A stretch of 64,000 bases of DNA from Megamerina dolium (lineage: Eukaryota > Arthropoda > Insecta > Diptera > Megamerinidae): contig OY978528.1 of the NCBI GenBank assembly GCA_963854835.1, forward strand, positions 36,414,769 to 36,478,768. Direction: 5' to 3'. Below, piece after piece: positions 48,481 to 61,066 of the stretch. A program made the translations under genes and the position numbers. The notes beneath the pieces were generated by a model. That model was given only the letters and a program-made list of their open reading frames with translations. It was not told the origin of the DNA and did no database searches. Position 1 is the first letter of the stretch. Every line of letters starts with the position of its first letter.

Positions 48481-49886
48481 TGAATGTTTGTTGCATGTGA
48501 CCTATTTATACTTCGCACTCACCATCAGTTTAAGAAATGGATGAATATTTGATTATGTTTGTTTGTGTTAAGTCGTGAGGAACCCGAATATCGAGCTTCT
48601 TTTTGGAAGGAGCTGTATGCAGATGCTTTAAAATTACTTTGTGGCCGATCTATAGCACCTCTGTATTGCTACGACTGTCAACATAACGGTCTACTTGGAT
48701 CATTTTACACAACTTTATCAAGAAGGGCCTAGGTGCTAGGTTGATTGAGAAACACAACTCTGTAATGAGGCGTTTTCTTGCCTATACAATGGAACTTAGT
48801 ACTCAGTGAAGTACTACTAGCATATGTCGATGAGGAGTGGTTTAAAAATGTCAGTGAAAAACTCATAGCCACCTTAAATATCACATAGGCGTCTGTTACC
48901 AAATACGCATTAAAACCTTGATGGTAAAACTGTTATACAAATATTTCAATTCCACACAAAATGCATAGCCAAAAGCACACTCCAACATAATTGAAATAAA
49001 TTCGAATTCAATTGAAAAAATATGATAACTTAAATTAAATATATAATTTATCGTTAAGTAATAATCATAAAACAAATATGTAGAGTAAAAATTGCATTAT
49101 TTGATGGTTCAAAATTCAATTTAGAAAAAAACAAGAAACAAAATATATTGATATTATTTATTTATTTGCAATAAATTGAAACTAGTTTTACAGGTTACTC
49201 AAACCGAGAAGAAAAAATTATCACAAAAATATATTCAGGTGAAGGTGTTGTGAATTTTGTGACAAACATATGTATAGAGGTATATCGGTATAAATAATTT
49301 TTATTTACTTACATACGTTTATTTGCTTCTTTTGCAAAACATTTTTCATTAAAAATATACAATATTTCTTGTAATCGTAAGAATTTTACTTGATATTATG
49401 TATATTTGCATTTTTTCCATATTTTATTTTTATCATGCGCTATAAACAAAATTTGTTAAAAATAAAACATCAAAGACGAAGAAGAAAACAACAACAACAA
49501 CAACAACGACTGCAACAAAGCATACAAACACTGTAATACAAAATGCATGCAAAGTACTTACTAAACTGACGCATGTAAAATGCAAATGAGTATCTGAGCC
49601 ATGTTAATGTTTTGAATAATTTTATATATATACATACGTATGTAGAGGTACATATAATATATACGATATATATGGATATGAACATATGTATGGTACTTGT
49701 TTGAACATATTTATTCCTGGGCTCAGATGGTAATACAGAAGAGTGCAGCAAATTGTACACTCATACACCACTTACTTAACAGAGTTATGTGAATCTGTAA
49801 CGTATCAAGTTTAAAGTTGCAACAGAAATACATATACCTATGCATGTGAGTTTATATTTGTCTTGAATATGACAATAATGACGACT

Positions 49887-49892
<6 letters not shown>

Positions 49893-49931
<39 letters not shown>
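49893..49931. repeat. (TAA)n microsatellite
   Basis: About twelve TAA units. Confidence 0.9.
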
Positions 49932-49935
<4 letters not shown>

Positions 49936-52900
49936 TAAACATTTCAATCCAACATTTAGCTCATAAAATATTCATAAATAAAATTGACTATTTGATTTTT
50001 ATTATTATTGATTTTATATGTATGAATCAAGTTAGAGTAGCGAAAATATGATCATATTGGAATACATCCATATGTATATGAATGCAAATGAATATGTAAA
50101 AATCTACTCAACAAATGTAAATGAGTATCATAAGACAAAGTTTGTATACCAAAATTTTACGAAAAATTATAGAATAATTTTATTAAAATTAAACAACTAT
50201 AGGACATTACTTCTATTTATTAATGATCTCTTAAAATGTGCATGTTTTTAATATCTATAATGCATATAAATTGTCATAGATGCGAATAATATTCTCGTTT
50301 TTAAATTGTATGCAACTTGTGTCTGCCATTATATGGCAACATGTATATACCCACTTCTATGAGTAGTTGAATCGATTATGTGTCCGAGTAATCGTACATG
50401 CGAGTAAGACATACTCGTACGTACTAACTTATGTACCATGATGCCACAACCGCATTGAATAATTTTTTTTTATCTTTATTCTTCGGAAAAACATATTTTA
50501 TTTATTTTTTATCTATTTATTTATAGTAATTGCTTTTTTACATTATGAATTGTTATGATCTCGCAACGATATGATATGATATGATTTTATTAAGTATAAT
50601 GCAATACCATAATGATGATAAAAGTTTATAGTGCAAGTCAGTCATCTATATACATTTGTATTGTGCACATATTAATTTACTTTTTTTTATACATTTATTT
50701 ACTCATTCATTGAATTGCTCAACCACCCACTTGTTTTTTATTCGCTTTTTGTGTTAATCCAGAGTTTCTTCATCAGACAGTGTGCTTTGATACTATTTGA
50801 TGCAACATACCGAATGTAGTGTACCTCAATCATTTTCCAAAATATACTCCTTTCTTTAATTTTTAAGAAAATTAATTTTAGAAGAAGGGCAAAATAGGAT
50901 TTTAGAAGTTTCACTGTAGTCGTTGTACAGTTGTACAAACGTTTAATCATATTATTGACTCAAGATAAAAAGTAGAATCTTGTGTATCAGCGTAGCAAAG
51001 TGGGAAGAAGTGCAAGTAGATGCATCAAAATATCTCTGGGATATCATCATAGGTATAGTATTGCACTATTGTGCTATTTATAGTATGCTCGTATTATCGT
51101 AACATTATATAATCTAGTCAGTAATATAGTCAATATTCGATTAATCAGAATTTGTACTAATATCGAATTTTTTGAATTTAGGAATATAAATTTCAAAGTG
51201 ACTCTTTCTTTTTGAGAATATTTAATTCATTTTATACTAATTAAGCAACATTGAGATTAATCGAATAATTTCAATTTTGAATAATCGAAATCATGATTAT
51301 TCGAATAACTTCAACATTCGTTTCATCATTCATACGAGTTTTGATTTCTCGTCTAATCGCACGTCGGATAAATATTGTCGCATTGTTAGGATGATTTGTC
51401 AAGGCTCATTTATCAAAATAGCACTTTGATAGACGACCTTTTTGCACCGATTTGGAAAACAGTATAATTCCCTGGTCGTAGAATGAATGTTATTTTATGA
51501 GCGCAGTTACATAAGTCACAACCTGTTTAGAATTAGAAAGCCCTCCGTAATAATAACTACCTGTTATTATTATTAATTGTGATATTCAAAAAACCAGCAA
51601 TAACAACAAAAAATCCAATTAAAATCCTTTTAACAATCACAATAGGCCAGTGATAATAATAATTAATAAGCTTCAATTTTCAAATTCACATTGTTTTATT
51701 ATTATCTCTCCTGTTCCTTTTCTTTAGGGTCTTTAGGTTCATTGCAACTCAAATGGTTTGGGATACACTGATGTATTTATTTACATTTTACATATTAACA
51801 AACTTACACTGTAGTATGATTGCATGTTCCCATACAAACTCTATGCTCATGTCAATGCAATATTCATTCATTGACTTCCGCGTGACAATTTGATGCAAGT
51901 TCATTAATTAACGTTTTACAACGCATATACACATGCATCTCCGTAACAAATGCACAATCGCATGTATGAACAACAGCAAAAATAACTATAACAACAACAA
52001 GCATAGCAACGACGATTACGAGCCTATTGCAATTAATCAATGACTTGTGCCAATACATATAATTATACGTACGAGTATTTGCAGATGTATCCACGTTTCA
52101 ATATACATATATTTCATATATTTACACATTGTGAGTATTAGGGAAAATAAATAGAGTCGAATATGTTGATCCTTGAAAAACATGAATACAACTTCAAAGA
52201 TATGAGAATGTGTGTTGTACCATGCACAAAAGTTTACACAGCTACTCGCATGCACTATGAGATAATAACGATGATATTATTATTGCGTACATACCGCACG
52301 AATGAATGTAAATTTTAATATATTCTAAAATTATTGGATTAGTACAATAGTTTACTAGTACAATTTTTTGTATTTTTGCGCAATTGATGAAATTTACTAT
52401 CGTTTTTGTATTGGCCCACAAAAAATGTCACCAAAGATACGAATAACAAAAGCAATTAAACCATGAGCATGTACAATGTCCGTTTGCATCATCTAATGTA
52501 AAGAGGACATTGCAACATATCCCCAGCTTATGCAACATGCTGCATTAATATATGTAGAAAAGAAGCTACCAGCACACTTAACATTTTATTTTACAATATT
52601 ATTTTCTTCCTTTTCTTCTTCTATTTCCAAGCACTTGAGAGTGACTATAGTGCTAACGAAATAAGTACATATATACTTATATATATTAAAGAACGCCTAC
52701 ATAGTAAATATAAAGATTGCACATAAGTGCTGAGAAAAACTATCCAACAATATTAGCAACATCAATAGTGAGTATGTTCATACGTGTAGTACATAAAACT
52801 AAACGAAGATGGTGAATTAAGCGATGATGTGACAAGAACAAGCTTAATGTGCTACAAAGAAACAAGCAAACCATCTGCACTGACGCATTTACTTACTCAT

Positions 52901-54646
52901 TCATTGTTAGAAACTAGCGGAACGGCTACGCAATTATGGCAATCTACCTTACAATACTTGTACGCATGTATGTTTTCGGACATGTTCAAGTCCGTAAATC
53001 GTTTGTAATTGCAATTGTAGATGTGTACACTTAGAGCCGCAATGATTTATTTACACATATAAATTTCCACTTTAAATTAACAATTAATTAAATATGTAAT
53101 TTTCAATAAACATAAATTTGTCGAAATCAAGAGATACCTAACAACAACAGCATTCGTACGAATGCAATGAAATGCATTGCTATAATGATGCATTTCTACA
53201 TACATACATATGTTAGTAAGTGTCATAGTCAAGTTGTCAAAAGTATTGAAGCATCAATTATACTGACACCAAGTAACGATTCTTTTTTTATTACCTATGT
53301 ATGTACGTACATTCTTGCCGATTCAAATTTCCCATAAACAATAAGTAACAATTACATATAAGTAAGTATTGTATTTACTAAAATAACAAATTATTATTAA
53401 ATGATTAATTTATCAATCAAAGTGCAAATAGAAGTTAATGAGTGTTGCGGACGATCGCATGTAAATCAAGATGAACTAAGTAAACACTCACGCTGCAATC
53501 ATTGCATGCAAATATTTTTAAATTTTCTTTGTTTTTTTTTTTTTTTTGAAAACTTGAATAATTAATATAACTAACTATAATCAATTTAATAACAAAGCGG
53601 CATTAATTTTATTAATATATGTCGGAGAATATAAATAGATAAATCATTAGTGTAATTACTTTGCCATGAAATTGATGGTACTTTACTTCTCTATATAGTA
53701 GAGAGATGACCGATGGGATGAGAAATTTTGCATATAAAGTTCAATGAATTAGATGAGCCGTTTTGTTCCCAAATGGTGTAGATGCTTGGCCTGGCAGAAA
53801 AATTGGGCTGTATTGTTTTTGAGCTTTACAAATACTTATATTGATAAAATTTTGACAATTCTAAAGCAATATATATATTTTTGTTTGCAACTATTATTTA
53901 CAGATAAAAAGATCACAGTACATTGCATTCAGTGTTATAAATAACTAACTTTTTGGCAAAACTAGATTGACACTTTCAAAAAAATCCAAAGTGTGTTTAG
54001 ATCTAAGTAAATGGATTTCAATTAGTCTAACTTTGGATTTTGTCATATACGAATTGTGAAAATTGTCTATGACTTGTGGCCATATTCCTTTAAACATTAA
54101 AGTGGAAATTCTCAAATAGTCTCTTTACCATCTCCACTACATAATTTCTATATAGAGATTCAACGAAAATTTTACCACTCATTTACCAAAGTAAAAATAG
54201 TTGGTTGGATAATTTCCTATTTGCTTCAAGCAACTCAATCTACTCTCCACCGATGACTCCTGCTTGGATGAGACAATAGTTCGAAATTAATCAGTACCCT
54301 ATATTGCCAAGCTCGTATAGTTTACGCTAAAGACGTGGCCGTAATATATATAGACGTTATATGCGTATGTTGTCGTTTTAAAATTTTGTATGGGAATTTT
54401 TTAGGAGAGTCAGAATTTTCCTTCTTTGGTCCATTCCTATAGCGATTCAGTATATGAAACCATGCAATCCTTTCTTCTATGATATAGGGTTTAGCAATCT
54501 TATGGAGAAAATTAAAATTTCCATTTTCGTGGAATATATTAACCCTCTATCTCCCCCATATATTTAATTTTTGTGAAAATCCATAAAAATCACCCATTAT
54601 ACTAGTTAAAGGCATACGAAAAAACATGTTGCTTACTGCTACTAGT

Positions 54647-54676
54647 CTTTCGATATGCTACTAGTCATATCGAAAG
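54647..54676. repeat. Perfect 11-bp inverted repeat
   Basis: Arms CTTTCGATATG (54647-54657) and CATATCGAAAG (54666-54676) around the loop CTACTAGT. No known function. Confidence 0.75.
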
Positions 54677-55559
54677 TCTTTTCTAAAATTAACTTTATTT
54701 CTTCTCTCAGTTATTAAAAAAATGTAATTTTAACAGAAACTTAAGCTGATGCCAGCGTCTTCGGATTAATACTGTGTGTACGTTAATAATCAGAAGCCCC
54801 TGGCAAAAGGCTGACATAATTTTCAGTTCACATTAACTTTAATTCAGTGCTCGTGTGTAAGGTATGTACATATATGTATCTAAACGTATATCCCTAATAA
54901 TCAGTAATGGTTTTAATGGCAATAATAATAAAAAATTCTGTCAATTAATCTATCAATTGAGTGTTTGTTTTGAATAATTTTCACAAATAAAAAATACAAA
55001 AAAGTAGAAAAATCGTAAAATATGATATTGTAACAATAACAATTCAGAAATATTCGTAATCTATCCGTACGTAAAATCAAACGCCCGCCTGTAAGCAATT
55101 AGCATATGTGCACGATTTTTTTCATAACAACAAATAACAATTACAATAAAGAAAACATGTGTAATACATAACACAAATAATAATATAGGTAATACTGGTA
55201 CATATGCTTATACACACACACACACACAAGCACACACATTTAATTTATGTAAAGGAGAAAAAAAGTACAAATAAATGCATACATACGAGCATATAAGTGT
55301 TGTTGCATGATAGCTTGCAGCCAAATTGTGCAAAAATTAACAATATATAATAACAACAACAATAACAAGAATACAAAAAATTATTGAAAATATCAAAAAT
55401 ATTGCACTGCAAATGCAGCTATTTAACAATAACAACAACAACTACAGTAGTGGGTGACAATGAATCAGCTAACAATCGTGTTTGCAAGTTATGTGACCTA
55501 TGACCCCGCCATTCCATAAAAATGTAAAAAGGCAAAACCAAAAAAAAAAAAAACAAAAT

Positions 55560-55755
55560 CCAAGTGTGAAGCAGCAATATGAACGCATGCGCACATCAAA
55601 ATCAGCCAATCGATTGGTCGATTGGTTTCGGTTACGTGACCGATCCGACTTGATGGAGGCAGAAAACAAGCATGTGTATGTGGACGTATGTAGTACGTCA
55701 GTTCGAAGATTTGATTTAGAAAACGAGTTTAGAGTATATGCGTTCAAAATATAAG
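55560..55755. other. Island of more complex sequence, possible regulatory or untranslated exon
   Basis: A 200-bp block with higher GC than its surroundings, including the palindrome CCAATCGATTGG followed by TCGATTGG, and GGTTACGTGACCGATCC. Both strands have open frames across it, neither with a known motif, and I cannot place splice sites. It could be an enhancer, promoter or 5' UTR exon of the KLF gene. Inference only. Confidence 0.25.
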
Positions 55756-55778
55756 AAAAAAATTACCAAAAAGAAATA

Positions 55779-55821
55779 ACACACACACACACACGCACAC
55801 ACACACACACACACACACACC
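55779..55821. repeat. (AC)n microsatellite
   Basis: About 21 AC units with one G interruption. Confidence 0.95.
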
Positions 55822-57292
55822 AATAAATAATTTATTTTAATTTTTTTGACTCTTTTCTTGTTCATATACATAATTTTTGTGATAGCATAATGTAATATAA
55901 CGTTGACATCTATTCGAATGTACGTGTGTATATATGTAGTTGTTAATTTATGCTTTGCATTGGTAATCGAACAAAGAAACAATAAGAATCGAACAACAAT
56001 AACAACAACGATAATACCAAATCAATAAAATTATGTAAATTAAATTTCTTTTCATTCAGAAATTGACGCTAATCGTCGAGAATCAATGGTATGAGTATGT
56101 AAATACAAAATACGTGGATATGTTGTCGAAGCAGCAAATTTCATTCACAAAAAAAAACCATAATGAAAAAACATGAAAAATCTATACGCACATAGGCTCA
56201 CACACACACACACACACACGCATGTACCTATATATACAAAATGTGTGTAAGTGTGGCATTCATGTTAAGAATTTACGCATTGGCAGCCTGCTGCGTCATA
56301 TGTATATTGTACATAAAGTTGGCATGTGGCATTGTACATAGTGATAGTATATGATAGTAGGTATGGGATATTTGTAGTGGTTATAATGGGTGACGATGAT
56401 GATGATGACGACAACGACGACGACCACGGTAATTTCGATGGTACTGCTGCTGCTGTCGGTCACTAAGGTGCGCCAATATTAGTTAGTCAAATATAAAACA
56501 AGAAACTCATATACATATGTATAACAACGTGATCTGAATGTATGTACGAGTATGTGTGTAGAAGAGATGAAAATAAAGCATCAAGTTGCTGAAGAAGCGT
56601 GTCTTAGTCGCTACTAACCACAATGTCATATTCATTGTGTTAAAGAAATAACCATAAAACTGGTTCTGGTTCTACTTAGAAGTGGTGTGGTGTTGTATGC
56701 TGCCGTCGCATGGAGATGTTGAAGCGCTGAGACTGTTGTGTCCAAGCAAACACACAGGAAGAAACGGTTTACTTATCCGTATCGTTTAACACACCATTTA
56801 TTTAGATTTCGTGTGTAAGTAATTGTATGTTTAAGCATGTGTGTTTATGTATATAAATGGAGCAAGTGCGTTCGATTCGATACGCGATACCATCTATAGT
56901 AAAGTGTTTAACTTTTTCTTCAACATTTTCCTGTTTCCATTTTCTTCTTCTTTATTATTGGTATTATTTTGCTTCCTATGTATGTTTAAATGTATTTTTA
57001 ATGGGTCAAGGCTTTTAGAATCGCGGCCATATATAAAATATATGGACTTACAGATACATAATTATCGATTCTAGCTAAGTAATGTATGTAAGGAAAACGG
57101 AGTTGGGTATGATTGCAATATGCTAGACGCAACACCTACATATGTTGTTGTAAACAATTTCTCCTTAGCTGGGAAACGTAACTTGATAGTATGCTAACAT
57201 ACAAACCTATGAAAACGGCCACTATATCGGTATTTGTGTTCCGATTTATTATTAGTAGAGAACGAGATATATGACGGCAAACCAGAAGTCAG
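55822..57292. other. Non-coding DNA with a GC-richer patch
   Basis: Another CA repeat lies at about 56200-56220. The 56385-56470 and 56680-56760 stretches are richer in CpG and trinucleotides (GATGATGAC, ACGACGACG, CTGCTGCTG). No exon could be confirmed. Confidence 0.35.
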
Positions 57293-57474
57293 TATGTTGC
57301 AAGCCGAATACCTTCATCGTTGATCTGTGAAAACATGATGCCTAGTGTTGACATCTCATCCACCTTACGATTCCAAGGAATGTCATAATGATTTGATATC
57401 TCGTTAAGAGATAATCGGCATTTAATACCCGCCTGGCTATCGATATAAACCTAAAACTCATTGGTGGATTCTAC
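57293..57474 (-). pseudogene. Non-LTR RNase H fragment
   Basis: Minus-strand frame: VYIDSQAGIKCRLSLNEI, then IPWNRKVDEMSTLGIMFSQ. This recalls the RNase H blocks xYxDSQAAIKAL and GNxxADExARxG of fly non-LTR elements, with a deletion between them and one stop upstream. It probably belongs with the RT piece at 58435-58737, the SINE having landed between. Confidence 0.5.
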
Positions 57475-57689
57475 ATTACACATATGTTAACTTGCCTTAC
57501 CATATTACTGTCAAAAAATCGGAACACGCTATTGGAGATTTCCGATTGTGCAAATAGCTAGGAATGAATTAAGTTACGGTCATCAACTTTAGTGTATGTG
57601 GATTGATATATCAAAATTGTCAAATTTTCAATATATCAATGTTGATGTCAGAAAATCCAGAAAATTAAATAATTATTTTTAAAACAAAT

Positions 57690-58012
57690 ATGTGGCACTT
57701 ATATAGGCCCCAAAGGACACAGTGGCCGAGCTTCTTTTCCAGCACTGTTGTGCGTGTTAAATTTTGGACAGTATTTGACGGGACATACTTATATCACCCA
57801 GTTCCGAAAGGGAGAACGCTTGAACCAACACTTTTTCTGAACTTTGTCACAGAGCTCTTTTAGGAGCTTTTTTATAGCAAATTGTTACTACCGGAGGAAT
57901 TGCCAACTGCTTTTCGACGATAGGTGGGTACCATTCCAAAGAAAAATATTTTCGTTATGAAAGACCTACAGATCAGAAGGCCAATGCAATAACCACTGAG
58001 CTACGGCACCCA
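57690..58012 (-). mobile_element. tRNA-derived SINE, copy D, B box deleted
   Basis: Reads right to left. Head GGGTGCCGTAGCTCAGTGGT (A box) is intact and the body follows to TGTCCTTTGGGGCC and the tail near 57690. About 25 bp containing the B box (GGTTCAATCCCC and neighbours) is missing next to AGACCTACAG (near 57960). The most diverged copy; no target duplication found. It lies between two pieces of an old non-LTR element. Confidence 0.85.
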
Positions 58013-58434
58013 TTGTGAAAGAGGTGGGCAGGACAAGAACGAGGGCACTCAGTCAAACAAGTATTGTACCCAAACGACACCCATTACGGCATTAAAAAAA
58101 TACACACTCATTTATTTAAGTGAACTTTTCTTTGAAATGAAACAAGCGAAATAGCTAATTGCTAATTTCAAGCCTGTTAACAGCTTCAAATCAGGAAATT
58201 ATTGAAACATAAACAAAATGCAGCAAGTGTAAATAAAACTGTTTTTAATTAAATGAATACATATATTTATAAAAGATTCCACAGAATTGTTTATTTTTTG
58301 TTTTGATTTCGTTTCAAAACTTCACCAGCCTTGTTATTGAAAGTAACTGAAAGGAAATTATTTATAATCTTAGATCAATATCTAAAACACAATTTCAAAC
58401 TTTTATATAATTTTAACTTAAATTTAGTGTACAT

Positions 58435-58737
58435 TTAATGGTGTCTATTTACTAGCTCTGTTGGTAAATATCTATTCAATCTTCTTGTTTGCGAAACTTC
58501 TAACACTGGTCTGCCCAAAAGCCAATAGAGTTGTCTGAATCGATTGTTAATTTCTAGTATTTTTTGAGTGATATGGTCCTTCCAGAGCAGTTTAGCGTCT
58601 ATGGTCATTCTTAGATATTTAGCTTTTGTGTCGATTTTGATTGGTTCGCTGTTTATGAGGGGGTGATTATTGCCCAGCTTCCATTTTTTACATTTCTGAG
58701 TATTCGTCTTGCTCTTTGACATAGAAGTGCCTATCAC
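58435..58737 (-). pseudogene. Non-LTR reverse transcriptase C-terminal fragment
   Basis: A 100-codon frame: KWKLGNNHPLINSEPIKIDT, KAKYLRMTIDAKLLWKDHIT, then KILEINNRFRQLYWLLGRPV. This is the region after the YxDD box, with the usual xxKYLGxxxDxKLxWxxHI pattern and the R-x-LYWLLGR segment. The frame has a Gly-to-Arg change in KYLG. Nothing catalytic is present. Minus strand, like the RNase H piece at 57293-57474. Confidence 0.75.
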
Positions 58738-58833
58738 AGATAGAGCTACGCCTCCGTTCGTAGGAACTTTCTGGGAGCTGGTGTTTCAACTTGTGTAGTA
58801 ACCCTTTGTGCCATACACAAGTTAAAATTTGAC

Positions 58834-58851
58834 CGGTTAAAATTTTAACCG
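58834..58851. repeat. Perfect 18-bp palindrome
   Basis: CGGTTAAAATTTTAACCG, with a further GTTAAAATTT copy 13 bp upstream. Function unknown. Confidence 0.8.
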
Positions 58852-59644
58852 TTTTATTTTACATGGTCTTTCATCTAAGGCAACCATAATTGATATGTAG
58901 GTCAGTTTTGAATGTAAAAATTATTATGCGAGATATAAATAACACACGCCCATCAATTTATATAGCTTCATACAAAACCACGGAATAAGTTTATGTTTGA
59001 GACGCCATAACTTAAATAGTTATTCCGTTAAGACAACCATAATTCTCACAAAGTTTAATGTTGTCATTCGTAATGGACTTCCGTAACGAAGTTCCCTTAC
59101 AAAATCGCAGAATTATCTTAAAGTTTAAAATTCTAATAAGATAACCATATTGCAGACGTAGAGTAGTAATGCGCAAAAAAAAAAAAATTCCGCAAAAAAT
59201 TGGTGAGCCACGCCCTCTACTTTATGTAGCTCACAAACAACATTGTGAAAAATATTTCACATTGAATCGTCATAACTTGCGTACTCTTTCGTCTGGACAA
59301 GTATATTTCACATGTAAATTAAATAAATTGAATAAAAGAATTCAAAATTACACCAATTCCTTCTGCACTAATTCTAGTGGTACTTTCTAGAGATGAAAAA
59401 TATATAGAGTTAAAAAGAGATACAAATGGTATCAAAAAGGAAGAAAATAGAACACACAATATATAAAAATCTCCTTACAGTCGGCTGGGGCCGACCAAAC
59501 TATACCCTGCATATGTAGATTTATATATAAAAAGTTTACTCGAATATCCAACTTTTCTTTTATTTCCACTTTTCGAGAAACAATTTTTGCATATACTACT
59601 AATTTACACCCGAAATATGATTGACTTTGACGAAGTAAAAGGAT

Positions 59645-60600
59645 TTTAAGATAATTCCGAGGCTTAGTATGGGAGCTATATAAAAGTGGGCGTGGCTTAC
59701 CACTTTCTAGTAAATCCAATTAATTTTTCAACGTTAATCCACACCTTAAATTTGGTGTCCTACGTTGAATAGTTTCTAAGTTATGGTGGTTAACATTTTT
59801 GTTTAATTTCCTCAACTTTGTATGGGAGCCCCAATAAGAAGTGGGCGTGGTACGCTGATTTTTCGCCAGATTATTTCCGACTACGATATTAATTTAAGTG
59901 TCAATTATGGTTATTGTAGACATAAGATTGCCTAAGTTACAGCTGTTTCAATTTAAAATTTGTATGGGGGCTACAATAAACACTGGGCGTGGTGCGCCCA
60001 TTTTCTGTGAGCCTAGTTGCTCGTACAATACTAATCCATACCCTAAGTCTCGTTGTCCTAGGCTAAATGGTTTGTAAGCTATGGAGCTTAAAATTTTAGT
60101 TTAATTCACTCGACTTTGCATGGGAGACCCATGAAGGAGTGGGCGTGGCACACTGATTTTCTGCCAGATTTTTGCCGACTACGATATTGATTTAAGTGTC
60201 AATTATGGTTATTCTAGACAGAAGATTGCCGAAGTTACAGCTGTTTCAATTTAAAATTTGTATGGGGGCTACGATAAACACTGAGCGTGGTGCGCCCATT
60301 TTCTGTGAGCCTAGTTGCTCGTACAATACTAATCCACATCTTAAATCTCGTTATTCTACGCTGAATAGTTTGCAAGTTATAACCGGTAACATTTTTTTAA
60401 TTTCCGCAACTTTGTATGGGAGACCCAAAAAGGAGTGGGCGTGGCACATTGATTTTCTGTCATATTATTTCTGACTATCGTGTTAATCTAATTGTCAATT
60501 ATGGTTATTCTAGACAGAAGATTGTAGAAGTTACAGCAGTTTCAATTTAAAAGAATTACAGACACTTTGTATGGGAGCTACGCTAGAAAGTAGGCGTGAC
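59645..60600. repeat. Tandem repeat, about 297-bp unit with about 150-bp half-units
   Basis: CAGCTGTTTCAATTTAAAAT recurs at about 59941 and 60239, and a variant (CAGCAGTTTCAATTTAAAAG) at about 60535, giving periods of 298 and 296 bp. Each unit has two half-units sharing TTTGTATGGG and GGGCGTGG. About three and a half units are present. Confidence 0.85.
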
Positions 60601-60751
60601 TCATCCACTTTTGGTGAGGTTATATAGTAGTATAATATAACTCTATGTGCAAAATATTGTTGTCCCAAGTGGTATATTGTGTGAGTTATAGCAAGTTAAA
60701 GATTTTGAAAATTTCGAGGTTAGTCGCTTTGAATGCTTGGTGTGGGCGTGG
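59688..60751 (+). promoter_or_regulatory. Regular series of eight GGGCGTGG (KLF-type) boxes
   Basis: Perfect GGGCGTGG at 59688, 59843, 59985, 60141, 60437 and 60744; one-base variants GAGCGTGG at 60283 and AGGCGTGA (two changes) at 60592. Gaps are 155, 142, 156, 142, 154, 155 and 152 bp. The sequence equals CCACGCCC, a core known to be bound by Kruppel-like factors. Whether it is bound here is unknown; the spacing is explained by tandem duplication. Confidence 0.4.
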
Positions 60752-60871
60752 TTATTAACCGATCATGCCCAATATCAATCCCCTCCGTACCCTTGGATCA
60801 TAGGTTACTTGTGCCAAATTTCATCGAAATAGCTCAATATTTACTCAAGTTATCGTGCGAACCAGCCAGGT

Positions 60872-60926
60872 GACAGACAGACGGACGGACGGACGGACGG
60901 ACGGACGGACGGACGGACGGACGGAC
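60872..60926 (+). repeat. (GACR)n microsatellite
   Basis: GACAGACAGACGGACGG and on, about 13 tetranucleotide units, mostly GACG/GACA. Confidence 0.95.
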
Positions 60927-61066
60927 ATCGTTAAATCGAAAATTTAATCGACGCTGATCACGAATATATATCCATGTCTATATCTCCGGAGATTCCTTCA
61001 AGTGGACACAAACATCTGACCGAAATGAATATACCATGCATATTGCATTATGCAGGGTATAAAAAT

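Larger units (their letters stand above)
48481..55559. other. AT-rich DNA with possible old retroelement trace at its left end
   Basis: At 48560-48900 the plus strand is less AT-rich, and one frame includes EVLLAYVDEEWFKN, weakly like an RT YxDD region; too degraded to call. The rest shows no gene. A (TAA)n run lies at about 49893-49931 and a hairpin at 54647-54676. Confidence 0.35.
59462..61066. mobile_element. mini-me/DINE-like repeat element with internal tandem units and (GACR)n
   Basis: About 1.6 kb. Subterminal inverted pieces mark the edges: TATACCCTGCATA near 59502 and ATGCAGGGTATA near 61050. Inside are tandem units of about 297 bp, a (GACR)n microsatellite, then a non-repetitive stretch (CATCGTTAAATCG to CTCCGGAGATTCC) and short AT runs. 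A GTCY-type microsatellite beside a conserved core and TA repeats is the plan I recall for dipteran mini-me elements (related to DINE-1/Helitrons). No ORF with motifs; the plus frame 60196-60474 and minus frame 59432-59719 are repeat artefacts. Confidence 0.65.

Noticed and set aside
55500..55754. 84-codon plus-strand ORF as a gene
   Set aside because: No recognised domain, the opposite strand is also open, and the start lies in an A run; kept only as a possible regulatory or UTR island.
60196..60474. 92-codon plus-strand ORF
   Set aside because: Lies wholly in the tandem repeat; no motif, and the unit duplicates the frame.
59645..60926. CRISPR array or satellite
   Set aside because: Units are about 297 bp without spacers and there are too few for a satellite; better explained as part of a mini-me-like element.
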